Shown here in pieces: positions 34,419 through 45,800 of a DNA stretch of 64,000 bases (position 1 is the first letter of the stretch; each line of letters begins with the position of its first letter). The stretch is taken from positions 112,772,517 through 112,836,516 of the forward strand of contig NC_134839.1 of NCBI RefSeq assembly GCF_965363235.1, given 5' to 3'. Origin of the DNA: Mytilus galloprovincialis. Its lineage: Eukaryota; Mollusca; Bivalvia; Mytilida; Mytilidae. The position numbers were made by a program, and so were the translations under genes. The notes under the pieces were generated by a model. The model ran no database searches. It was given only the letters and a program-made list of their open reading frames with translations, and was not told where the DNA came from.

Positions 34419-34801
34419 CAATCTAATTAAAAACCGATCTCTCATCGCTCCTGTTTCTGATATGTCGCGTGGGAGATCTAACGAAACCGGCTTTGAGGTC
34501 ACATGTGAGTGAACTAAAAGTTATGAATTTATGAAGATATGCAAATGAGTTGACGACCTATTAATAAGCCAATCAAAAAAGTTTATGAATTATTTTGACT
34601 GACGATTTCGTCGTAAATAAAATGAGTTACATCCCTTTGCCTTACGTTAAACTTCCAAGATCGTGGAAGACTCAATTTCATTGGTCGAAAAAGACACACC
34701 TACGAGGTCACTCACATGTGACCTCAAAGCGGGTTTCGTTAGATCTCCCACGTGACATATCAGAAACAGGAGCGATGAGAGATCGGTTTTTAATTAGATT
34801 G
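34419..34801. mobile_element. Inverted-repeat MITE with 9-bp target duplication (Mutator-like), unit 1
   Basis: A 383-bp element with inverted ends of about 100 bp: left starts CAATCTAATTAAAAACCGAT, right ends AATTAGATTG. TAGCAACCC flanks both sides (34410-34418 and 34802-34810). The left end matches the small MITE at 7400, then GATCTCT after a 5-base spacer. The short open frames across it are not genes. Confidence 0.87.
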
Positions 34802-34879
34802 TAGCAACCCTAGCAACAGATGAACAATTTGATACAAATCATATGGAGAGAGGAATGCGAATTTAGATACAATTTGATG

Positions 34880-35766
34880 AAATCAAGTGTACATTTATCT
34901 ACCTTCAATGAAAATAACATCTCACAATTTACAGATGAAGAAATATTTTAGAAAAAGCATTACTAGCAAAATGCCTGACCTGAATGTTAATCGGACAGAA
35001 CTCCAATTCGAGTTTACAAAGGGTCTCTCGTCATTCATGGCTTCTCTTATTGTTTCTGAAGGCATATTACATGCAAAACAACAAAAGAAAAACTTATATC
35101 TAGCAACCCTTGGCGGTCAAAAGGCCTTTGATTTGGTACATCGTATGATTTTACTAGAAATTTTTTTTATGAAGTACCAGCAGATGTCAGGAAAGGTATT
35201 CAAACTCTGCGTTGTGATATGTCAACAGAATTAAAATAGAATAATCACTCGGCATCAGTAAAAAAAAAAAAAACCTTGAGAAAGACCATGAGGTGTCCTA
35301 TCCACTCATTTCTATAATTTATATATTAATGATATTAATGACTTGGCAATAGAGGTAGACAAAAGAGCACTATGACTAACAATAGGACTAGAATAATGTG
35401 GCAGTCCATAATGTGCATATACTATTGAACGGATGTGAAAAGACGAAAAAGAGATTCAAACCATGCTTGATATATGAAACACTGTTATAATGTTTACCAA
35501 CTCTTATCAAGACGGAACGGATCAAGTCAAAGTGTCAATCAGAAAACATCAGACTATGAAATGAAGGAAAAGAAACTGACAATCAAGCGACACATTTTAT
35601 TAAGGAATTATTTACAAGCAGCAAAAAACGAATAAAAAAAAAAAATCAAGAACATACAAGTATTGCAAGAAAGACTCAGATTCTTTATTTTCAGTGGAAC
35701 TAAACGGAAAAGGGGGCCTTAACGCAAAAAAAAATCCCGACATACAAGATATATGTCATGGAAAGC
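34880..35766 (+). pseudogene. LINE reverse-transcriptase fragment, first part, unit 1
   Basis: The open stretch 34887-35234 contains ASLIVSEGILHAKQQKKNL and LYLATLGGQKAFDLVH, which fit the RT region of molluscan non-LTR retrotransposons. In motif A, the usual Asp of LATLD-x-QKAFD is Gly here, and later frames are broken, so it is dead. The fragment is interrupted at 35767 by a DNA transposon. Related sequence ('atcctccaaggctactatat'-like, read as ILPRLLYGL) resumes at 37190. Confidence 0.65.
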
Positions 35767-37189
35767 CAGGGCCGTAACTAGCCCCTTTTAATACTGAGGC
35801 AAAATATATTGGCGAGGGGTCTGGGGGCTGCTCAAGGCCCCCAGAAGCTCTGAGAAAAATAACGCAAAATCGTGCATTCTGAGCGTTTCCCAGACTCTTT
35901 CTTACATAGAAACGCAAATCATTTTTAGCTATTTTTTCGACAATATTCTGGTCTCAAAGCAAAAACATAGATTCATTGTTATTTAAGACTTTAAAGTTTT
36001 AGGGAAATTAAAAACATTAAAAGACCGATATGTAGGATAAATCAAAAATCGTAATTCTCATAATCATTAATACCGGATCTGTCTGTCTGTTCTTGTCTTG
36101 TATTGTGCTGACTTGAGATTTTTTATGACTAGATTTAAATATAGTGACAGTCATTAGTGCAGTAATGTACGTTTAATACTAGTACTGCTTAAGTCGACAC
36201 TAGGGACCATATTGACCTTCTTTTACGGTATTTATGATTCTTTCATTATTGAAGACCCTCCAGCAACTATCAAGATGAAGAACATGAATAAAAACTTTGA
36301 CCATAGATCATTTGTATTTTTTTCTGAACATTGACATTGTGTGCGATTAGCTCCCGTGTACGTGTACTTCATATTCCTTAATTTTCTGTTAAAGAGTTTG
36401 AACACGAATTAATGCAAATTTAACCCTTGAATGTAAAAGGTCATATGGCAATACATTGATGTTTTTTTTCAACAAATGATTTGATACCGGGAAATTGGTG
36501 GTCTTACTTTGATTTAAATCATGTCAGCTATCTAGTTTCATCCACAGGCGCTTGGGTATATGATACAGTTATTTTTTTTTTATTTTTTTGTTGATTAAGA
36601 TATTCAATTTTCTATATTTATGATACATATCTATCACTTCTGTGCATATCTCACCTACAGAAAATACCTAATTTTGCAATCCATACTAAGAAAAATTGGG
36701 TATGGTTTTATATACAAGAAAGGCAGTTTCGTATTCTTTGATATCAAGTTCAATTCTCCATGCAGAAACGACCACTTTTTTCTGTGTCCAGTAGCATCGT
36801 ATATTCTTAAAATATTTTCTCGCATAATGCCTAGACATCGGTGGACATGCAACATTACACAGTGTGACACGTTTACAAATGAAAATCAACACTCAGACTA
36901 GTCATTAAGTAGGATAATAAATGAACAAAAGACAAACCCGGGACACAGAAGTACAAACAATAGACCATCAACTCTGAAAACCAAAAGTAAAATAGAAACA
37001 TGGATTACAAAAAATATGCAGGGGCGACATCAGAGAGTGAAGAGAACTTGCTTCTTGCAACACTTTCAGTGAAAACAATTTGATATGAAGACAATCATAT
37101 GAAGACAATCTTTTATTTTATTTTATTTTTTTTTTAAATTTAAAACATGAGGCATTTGCCTCATTTGCCTCAATGTAGTTACGGCCCTG
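35767..37189. mobile_element. CAGGGC-ended DNA transposon with 5-bp target duplication, unit 1
   Basis: A 1423-bp element with ends CAGGGCCGTAACTA and its inverse TAGTTACGGCCCTG. The flanking 5-bp direct repeat is AAAGC (35762-35766 and 37190-37194). The ends look hAT-like, but the duplication is 5 bp rather than 8, as in the hAT5 group. No transposase was recognised, so it is probably non-autonomous. It is inserted in the LINE fragment. Confidence 0.82.
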
Positions 37190-37684
37190 AAAGCGTGCAT
37201 TCTTCCAAGGCTACTATATGGCCTGGGAATATTACCTCGGAATATTACCTCTGGATGTTACGTTAATAGGACAAGTAAGACAATTCCACATTAAAACTTT
37301 TAGATACCTTCGACCCTTCCAATACTTACTTCAAGATCTGTTGTATATATGCTTATTGGCGAAAACACCAATTAAGACAGAACTCCTTTAAAGACAACTT
37401 TGCTTGATGTTTGTCTCTTTCAAAAAACTTTCTTTTTTTAGTTTTTCGACGCTATCAATCAAATGTTTTTATTTTTATTCAAAATTTAACGCTATAAGTT
37501 AGGTATGGGGAAAATCTGGACTTTGCATGACCACAATATTTCTTATCATCTAATTGGGGATCAAATTATTTTTATAGGGAAAAAGCGTAAACTTCTTGAA
37601 GTTAAATGGTCGTTCCCTTAGTAAAAATACTAAACTAAGAATTTTAATTGAGAGTCAACTGGTTTTCAACATTAAAAATCTAAA
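37190..37684 (+). pseudogene. LINE fragment, second part, unit 1
   Basis: After the DNA transposon, the frame reads ACILPRLLYGLGILP and, further on, FFDAINQMFLFLF and LGMGKIWTLHDHN-type sequence, fitting the region after the RT of the same LINE. It is broken by stops. Confidence 0.5.
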
Positions 37685-38002
37685 ATGTTTAAAATTTGTC
37701 AACTTATGCAAGTTCAGTGAATTTTGAACAAAGCAAAATATAATTAGTTTTGTCGGGTATTGCAAAAGCGTTCAACACCAGAGTTATACTAGAAAGTAAA
37801 AGCATTAGAACATCCATATGAACATAGCACACAGGTTCTGGGAAGTTTTACGTTCTTACCTTGGAGTCTATTTCCGTATTCGGAATACATAAGATAATTG
37901 AACAACACTGATAATAAAGAATACCATTGAAGAGGATATTGTAGAAAAGGAAAAGCAAACTGACATATTTGCAAAGTAACTTTTACGACCCATTAGCAAC
38001 CC

Positions 38003-38385
38003 CAATCTAATTAAAAACCGATCTCTCATCGCTCCTGTTTCTGATATGTCGCGTGGGAGATCTAACGAAACCGGCTTTGAGGTCACATGTGAGTGAACTA
38101 AAAGTTATGAATTTATGAAGATATGCAAATGAGTTGACGACCTATTAATAAGCCAATCAAAAAAGTTTATGAATTATTTTGACTGACGATTTCGTCGTAA
38201 ATAAAATGAGTTACATCCCTTTGCCTTACGTTAAACTTCCAAGATCGTGGAAGACTCAATTTCATTGGTCGAAAAAGACACACCTACGAGGTCACTCACA
38301 TGTGACCTCAAAGCGGGTTTCGTTAGATCTCCCACGTGACATATCAGAAACAGGAGCGATGAGAGATCGGTTTTTAATTAGATTG
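38003..38385. mobile_element. Inverted-repeat MITE (Mutator-like), unit 2
   Basis: The duplicate of the 34419 element, again flanked by TAGCAACCC (37994-38002 and 38386-38394). Confidence 0.87.
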
Positions 38386-38463
38386 TAGCAACCCTAGCAA
38401 CAGATGAACAATTTGATACAAATCATATGGAGAGAGGAATGCGAATTTAGATACAATTTGATG

Positions 38464-39349
38464 AAATCAAGTGTACATTTATCTACCTTCAATGAAAATA
38501 ACATCTCACAATTTACAGATGAAGAAATATTTTAGAAAAAGCATTACTAGCAAAATGCCTGACCTGAATGTTAATCGGACAGAACTCCAATTCGAGTTTA
38601 CAAAGGGTCTCTCGTCATTCATGGCTTCTCTTATTGTTTCTGAAGGCATATTACATGCAAAACAACAAAAGAAAAACTTATATCTAGCAACCCTTGGCGG
38701 TCAAAAGGCCTTTGATTTGGTACATCGTATGATTTTACTAGAAATTTTTTTTATGAAGTACCAGCAGATGTCAGGAAAGGTATTCAAACTCTGCGTTGTG
38801 ATATGTCAACAGAATTAAAATAGAATAATCACTCGGCATCAGTAAAAAAAAAACAACCTTGAGAAAGACCATGAGGTGTCCTATCCACTCATTTCTATAA
38901 TTTATATATTAATGATATTAATGACTTGGCAATAGAGGTAGACAAAAGAGCACTATGACTAACAATAGGACTAGAATAATGTGGCAGTCCATAATGTGCA
39001 TATACTATTGAACGGATGTGAAAAGACGAAAAAGAGATTCAAACCATGCTTGATATATGAAACACTGTTATAATGTTTACCAACTCTTATCAAGACGGAA
39101 AGGATCAAGTCAAAGTGTCAATCAGAAAACATCAGACTATGAAATGAAGGAAAAGAAACTGACAATCAAGCGACACATTTTATTAAGGAATTATTTACAA
39201 GCAGCAAAAAACGAATAAAAAAAAAAAATCAAGAACATACAAGTATTGCAAGAAAGACTCAGATTCTTTATTTTCAGTGGAACTAAACGGAAAAGGGGGC
39301 CTTAACGCAAAAAAAAATCCCGACATACAAGATATATGTCATGGAAAGC
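38464..39349 (+). pseudogene. LINE RT fragment, first part, unit 2
   Basis: Identical in its open stretch (38471-38818) to the unit 1 fragment, including the Gly in motif A. Confidence 0.65.
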
Positions 39350-40772
39350 CAGGGCCGTAACTAGCCCCTTTTAATACTGAGGCAAAATATATTGGCGAGG
39401 GGTCTGGGGGCTGCTCAAGGCCCCCAGAAGCTCTGAGAAAAATAACGCAAAATCGTGCATTCTGAGCGTTTCCCAGACTCTTTCTTACATAGAAACGCAA
39501 ATCATTTTTAGCTATTTTTTCGACAATATTCTGGTCTCAAAGCAAAAACATAGATTCATTGTTATTTAAGACTTTAAAGTTTTAGGGAAATTAAAAACAT
39601 TAAAAGACCGATATGTAGGATAAATCAAAAATCGTAATTCTCATAATCATTAATACCGGATCTGTCTGTCTGTTCTTGTCTTGTATTGTGCTGACTTGAG
39701 ATTTTTTATGACTAGATTTAAATATAGTGACAGTCATTAGTGCAGTAATGTACGTTTAATACTAGTACTGCTTAAGTCGACACTAGGGACCATATTGACC
39801 TTCTTTTACGGTATTTATGATTCTTTCATTATTGAAGACCCTCCAGCAACTATCAAGATGAAGAACATGAATAAAAACTTTGACCATAGATCATTTGTAT
39901 TTTTTTCTGAACATTGACATTGTGTGCGATTAGCTCCCGTGTACGTGTACTTCATATTCCTTAATTTTCTGTTAAAGAGTTTGAACACGAATTAATGCAA
40001 ATTTAACCCTTGAATGTAAAAGGTCATATGGCAATACATTGATGTTTTTTTTCAACAAATGATTTGATACCGGGAAATTGGTGGTCTTACTTTGATTTAA
40101 ATCATGTCAGCTATCTAGTTTCATCCACAGGCGCTTGGGTATATGATACAGTTATTTTTTTTTTATTTTTTTGTTGATTAAGATATTCAATTTTCTATAT
40201 TTATGATACATATCTATCACTTCTGTGCATATCTCACCTACAGAAAATACCTAATTTTGCAATCCATACTAAGAAAAATTGGGTATGGTTTTATATACAA
40301 GAAAGGCAGTTTCGTATTCTTTGATATCAAGTTCAATTCTCCATGCAGAAACGACCACTTTTTTCTGTGTCCAGTAGCATCGTATATTCTTAAAATATTT
40401 TCTCGCATAATGCCTAGACATCGGTGGACATGCAACATTACACAGTGTGACACGTTTACAAATGAAAATCAACACTCAGACTAGTCATTAAGTAGGATAA
40501 TAAATGAACAAAAGACAAACCCGGGACACAGAAGTACAAACAATAGACCATCAACTCTGAAAACCAAAAGTAAAATAGAAACATGGATTACAAAAAATAT
40601 GCAGGGGCGACATCAGAGAGTGAAGAGAACTTGCTTCTTGCAACACTTTCAGTGAAAACAATTTGATATGAAGACAATCATATGAAGACAATCTTTTATT
40701 TTATTTTATTTTTTTTTTAAATTTAAAACATGAGGCATTTGCCTCATTTGCCTCAATGTAGTTACGGCCCTG
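39350..40772. mobile_element. CAGGGC-ended DNA transposon, unit 2
   Basis: The duplicate of 35767-37189 with the same ends and the same AAAGC flanks, so it was carried by the segmental duplication and is not an independent insertion. Confidence 0.82.
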
Positions 40773-41380
40773 AAAGCGTGCATTCTTCCAAGGCTACTAT
40801 ATGGCCTGGGAATATTACCTCGGAATATTACCTCTGGATGTTACGTTAATAGGACAAGTAAGACAATTCCACATTAAAACTTTTAGATACCTTCGACCCT
40901 TCCAATACTTACTTCAAGATCTGTTGTATATATGCTTATTGGCGAAAACACCAATTAAGACAGAACTCCTTTAAAGACAACTTTGCTTGATGTTTGTCTC
41001 TTTCAAAAAACTTTCTTTTTTTAGTTTTTCGACGCTATCAATCAAATGTTTTTATTTTTATTCAAAATTTAACGCTATAAGTTAGGTATGGGGAAAATCT
41101 GGACTTTGCATGACCACAATATTTCTTATCATCTAATTGGGGATCAAATTATTTTTATAGGGAAAAAGCGTAAACTTCTTGAAGTTAAATGGTCGTTCCC
41201 TTAGTAAAAATACTAAACTAAGAATTTTAATTGAGAGTCAACTGGTTTTCAACATTAAAAATCTAAAATGTTTGTTCCCAAGAAATCCTTCAATATTACA
41301 ATGCAAAGCCGATTCACGAGCTGATAAAAAAAACTCCCAACAAAATGTTAATGTAAGAAGCAAATCAACACAGACATAGC
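40773..41380 (+). pseudogene. LINE fragment, second part, unit 2, extending past the duplication
   Basis: It continues the LINE-like frame and runs on into unique sequence after 41267. The open stretch 41179-41379 lies across the duplication boundary, so the pre-duplication LINE fragment probably ended here. Confidence 0.45.
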
Positions 41381-42846
41381 TGATAATTGTACAAGTACTG
41401 TAAAAAGTGGAAAAACAACACGATTAATAATTTATTGCGTCCGAAGCGCTTTTTTGGATTTAAGTTAGTAGCCGAATTGAAAGAAAAGACTAATCTTTAA
41501 TTCTGAAATAAAACAGAGCTCAAAATACATCAGACTCCCCCGGTTTAATGAAACTCCTTACCATCAGTTACGTACGCGGTAAAAAAAAAGAAAAAAAAAA
41601 GGCACAAACCAAAGCTACATTACTTAACAGTACTGTATACCTTTTTGAGTGTGATATGAGAATTTAAAAGGGAATAAGAAAGAACAAATTATACGCATTG
41701 ACTTCTTGAAATAGAAAAATTGAGAACACTTTTTACTCAGGTGCACAGCTCTACATGAAAAAGGCAAAACATTATCCTAGAACTGAAACAACTCATCATC
41801 ATGTCAGGACATTTATATGATACAACAAATTGAATTTTATATTGAAAGCCTGTAGGAGAAACAGATATTAATTATACAAATAATTAAAGACTGCACAACA
41901 CTGGTTCACTGAAGACTTTAAGTGAACTTAAGGTCTGAGACAGAAATTCAAATTGAAACGTCAGTAGAGATTTTTGCTAGGGACTCCATACTCAGATAAT
42001 ATTGATGCAAAAGAAAAGAACATGTTTAAAGACTTAATAATTGATTGAAATTACAAATAAGACAATGGTTGAGAATCCTAGTTATAAATATCTGGGCAAC
42101 AGAAAATATAACATGTTTCGTGTATAAACTTGCAGAAGTTAGTTTTTTTTTACAATTTGATAATCATAATAATTTTCGGTTTTGAATTACTTTTAAATTT
42201 TATAATTTACTGCTATTCACATGGTATTAATCAAATTAAATAAACTCATCATAGATACCAGGATTGAAATTTTATATTTACGCCAGACGCGCGTTTCGTC
42301 TACAAAAGACTCATCAATGACGCTCGAATAAAAAAAAGTGTTAAAAAGGCCAAATAAAGTACGAAGTTGAAAAGCATTGAGGACCACTGATGTAAATATT
42401 CCAACTGTGAATTTTGAGCACTATTTCATCTAAATATATTCTTTTAGTACCTTAACTAATGTCTCATTTGCGTATAATAAAACGGGTGCTCCGTTGAGGA
42501 AGAATTTATGAAGAAAAGAAAGAAGATTTCCGGAATTTCTCCCCGTAACTTACTCACTTATTAGAAATAATTTAAGTGCATGTAAATGATAATAATAAAT
42601 AGATAATTTTGAAACAAAGAAGAACTAATGTTAGAAAAAAATATATAAATATATTTACATATTTAATTCTTCTCTATATGCTAGGATATTTATTGAATAT
42701 TTATCATGTAAAATATAATACAAATTAGTATTTACTTTATTAAAGTTTTGCCTTGTTATGATATGGTCTGGTATCCTGTTTTGCAATAAAGGAAGCTCAT
42801 TTCTATTTATAGTTTCTAAAAGGTCCCAGACAATACAAGCAGAAAA
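41381..42846. other. Region upstream of the UBA-UBX-LRR gene
   Basis: AT-rich, with a reverse R2 copy at about 42238-42395 containing 'acgccagacgcgcgtttcgt' and 'actcatcaatgacgctcgaa'. The promoter of the downstream gene should lie in 42400-42846, but I see no clear TATA box. No other gene was recognised. Confidence 0.45.
42238..42395 (-). repeat. Interspersed repeat R2, reverse copy
   Basis: From 'actcatcatagataccagga' to 'aagcattgaggaccac', one of the better preserved copies. Confidence 0.8.
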
Positions 42847-45800
42847 ATGGCATCACAGTCTCAGGTGATAATCTATAATTATATTCAACTGTTGTAACAC
42901 ATCTGACTAATCACAATGCTTGAAAAGGGTTTCAATAGATGTTATTCACTTGGCCTTAGCATTGCAAGATTGTATTAGTTTGACTTAGTTTAGATCCTGT
43001 GATTTTTTTCCCAGAGATTGAGAGAAATAAAAAAAAAACTTATTTATTTAACGACACAAATCCTTGTGAGAGCTAAATTTATTCGAAGATAAATATATTT
43101 TGTGTGATCCATGGAAAGTTTAAGAGGTATCCTGACAATGACAATGGAACTTATTCAAAGAAATATATACTGTCAGAGTCTCTGAGTATTATTAGAAAAC
43201 AAACCTTCACTGGAACAGTGTAAACGCCCTCCCCCTCTTTTATTTAGGGTTACGGAACCCCCTTTTAAAAAACTGGATCCACCCATGTGTTGTATTGTAG
43301 GATGGGTCCTGATCCCAAAATCCCTGGCTTAAAAACACGAAATCCAGAGGTCTCGAATTGAAATAAATTATAAAATCCTGACATTCCGAAATTCGAATAA
43401 AGAATTCCCTTTATCCTGAAAGGGTCAACCCTGAAATCCTGAGCTTAAAAACTCCCGATTCCGGAGTCTCGATAAAGGTCCTATCTCCGCTCATAAAAGT
43501 TACAGTCCGCAACTAATATATACATACATGTATACAATATTGTGTGTAATGATAAAATTACTTGACTTAATTATTTCAAGTTCAATTCAGATAAAAATGT
43601 TATCTTTTGAATAATTAATGATCAATAGTTAAACCAAAGCATACATGTGAACCTTTGGTTGGGAGGACAGTTATCCCAATTTCAGCCAAATTTCAGAGGT
43701 CTTATTCTTTTCTCCCATTGACATGATTGAAGAAATCGAAATCCTATGTAACAAACATTCATTGAATGCTTAAGACATGTAAGAAGATAATTTAATTTCT
43801 TACTAAATATTCTACAATGTTTTATTGTTGACATTCATCATCTTAATTCATATGTTTATATATTCAGTCTGTAGATGATGTTTTAGTTCATTTGATGTCG
43901 ATGGGATTTGATTACCAAGATTGTCAAGATGCTTTCCAAATGGGAAGAATTTCAGTGGAATCTGCAGCAGAATGGTGAGTATACAAACCTGTGTGTTGTG
44001 AAGAAAGACACCAAAATGACATGTATGTTTGAATCTGCAGCAGAATGGTAAATATCGAAACCTGTGTGTTATGTAAAAATACACCAGAATTACATGAACA
44101 TTGCCTTGTGGTAATTATAAGAGATATACATGGTTTTTTTGTTGTTGATATCTTTGATAAAAAAGTTATGAAAGATCTATTAGTTTTTTTTTAAAAGACT
44201 GATTTGTATTGCTTATTTATACTTGTAGGTTATGTGCAGGTAAACCAGGATTTATGAAAAATGTAGAGAGCAGTTCAGGAAATTTAAAACTGAGAGGGGT
44301 AAGTGTAATATAAAATGTAAAAGAGAAGAGAAACATCAGTCTTAGATTATGCTTCCACAATATAATGTATAGATGTTTATTTTATGAAAATGTGACACTT
44401 TATTGGTTTAATACTGGGTTGACAATATAAATTACTATGGATTCACTTATTTTTGTGGGTACATGTACCAATTTTCCTGGATATTTAATTTTCGTGGTTT
44501 TGTTGAAAGTTTGCATAAAAGACTACAGGAAATAAGTCATTCTTTCAACATTTAATTTCATGGTTTTTCTTTACCCACCAAATCCACGATAATTGGTATC
44601 CAACAATTAATAATGAATCCTCAGCAGTCAGAGGTTTATTGTGGTCCTGATGTAAGGTGACACTGTCATTAATGTTTATATGTTCAATAATATTATAGTG
44701 CATTGATCAATGTTGTTATTATTTGAGGTTCTGTATGCATTACAATTATATCTAAAATAACATTACATATATATAAAATGATTATTTCAGAACTCATCTG
44801 GATTTAAGGAAGGAAATAATCCATTTGTTGACCCAAGCAGTTCAAAACCTAAACCAGAACCAGAAAATATTGGCCAATCCCATTCTGCAGAATTGTCACA
44901 AGGTATGGAAGATGACCAATCAGAAAGTCAAGTAATGAGCAGGTTACATCTGAGTGAAACACAGAAAAAAATCAAAGACAAGTTTGTAGATAAACAGAGG
45001 ACGGAAATGAAGCAAGAAGTGATTAAAGATAAACAAAGAAGGAAAAGGGTAATCTTCAGTATTCAGTAGATAATAACAACAAATCAATGATACTTGATGT
45101 GCAGATGTGTCAACATTGACATCAGATTTCATACTTTATTTGGTCATTTATTTCTATCTATCCAAGTGTTGCTGACTTTCTAAATGAAAAAAAAAGCCTC
45201 ACATCTTTGATGAGTTTATTTCCAATTGATTATTAGGCTATGCACCCTCAGTTCTGTATAATTTGCTTTGAAAGTTTTACAAATTTTACATGTTATAAGT
45301 TTGCCATTTTAATCTTTGCATTATACATGTTATACTTCCAAAATAACATACAGGAGAGACATATATCTGTGTCAACAGTATATTTATGATTAATAGACTC
45401 ACGAACTGATAGGATCACATTATGATGATTGTGATTTACATGATCATATCAGGGCTCACGCTACCAGTTCAGTTCAGTTTCTTGTATATTCCTCCATTAA
45501 TTGTGGAGCACTACCCAAAGGGTATAGTTTTAGCAACTATGTACACCTTAAAACATAAGGAAACAAATAATTATATACAGATGACTGAATTTGGTTATAA
45601 TAATCACTAAATGATAAATATCATAATTAATTCAATGGATTGTCATCATAAAGTTTTAAAAGATATATAATAATTCATACCAGGCGACTTGGGCGAAGAA
45701 GTCGCCTTCCCGATCGTCACTTCGCTTTCCCCGACCCCCAAAAGCGAAAACAAGTCGCCCTGTTCTTGACGATACTCGCTTTCAGTCGCTTCCGTCATCG

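Larger units (their letters stand above)
34101..37684. repeat. 3.58-kb tandem duplication, unit 1
   Basis: Unit 1 is followed directly by unit 2 (37685-41267). Both start at an ATGTTT. The same six bases occur at the left boundary (34101), the junction (37685) and the right boundary (41268), which is a microhomology-type breakpoint. I noticed only a handful of differences, for example in an A-run near 35265 and one base near 35517. Both units carry the same nested transposons. Confidence 0.93.
37685..41267. repeat. 3.58-kb tandem duplication, unit 2
   Basis: Nearly identical to unit 1 at an offset of 3584, falling to 3583 after the A-run difference. It ends at the shared ATGTTT, after which the sequence continues uniquely. 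Confidence 0.93.

Noticed and set aside
34284-34502. Small conserved open frame present twice (34284 and 37868)
   Set aside because: It lies in the arm of the 9-bp-duplicating MITE; its duplication reflects the 3.58-kb segmental copy rather than gene conservation.
36620-36901. 93-codon frame present in both duplicated units
   Set aside because: It lies inside the CAGGGC-ended transposon, matches nothing I recognise, and overlapping frames on the other strand are equally long.
45422-45610. Short hydrophobic frame in intron 4
   Set aside because: It crosses the left end of the transposon at 45450, so it is not an ancestral gene.
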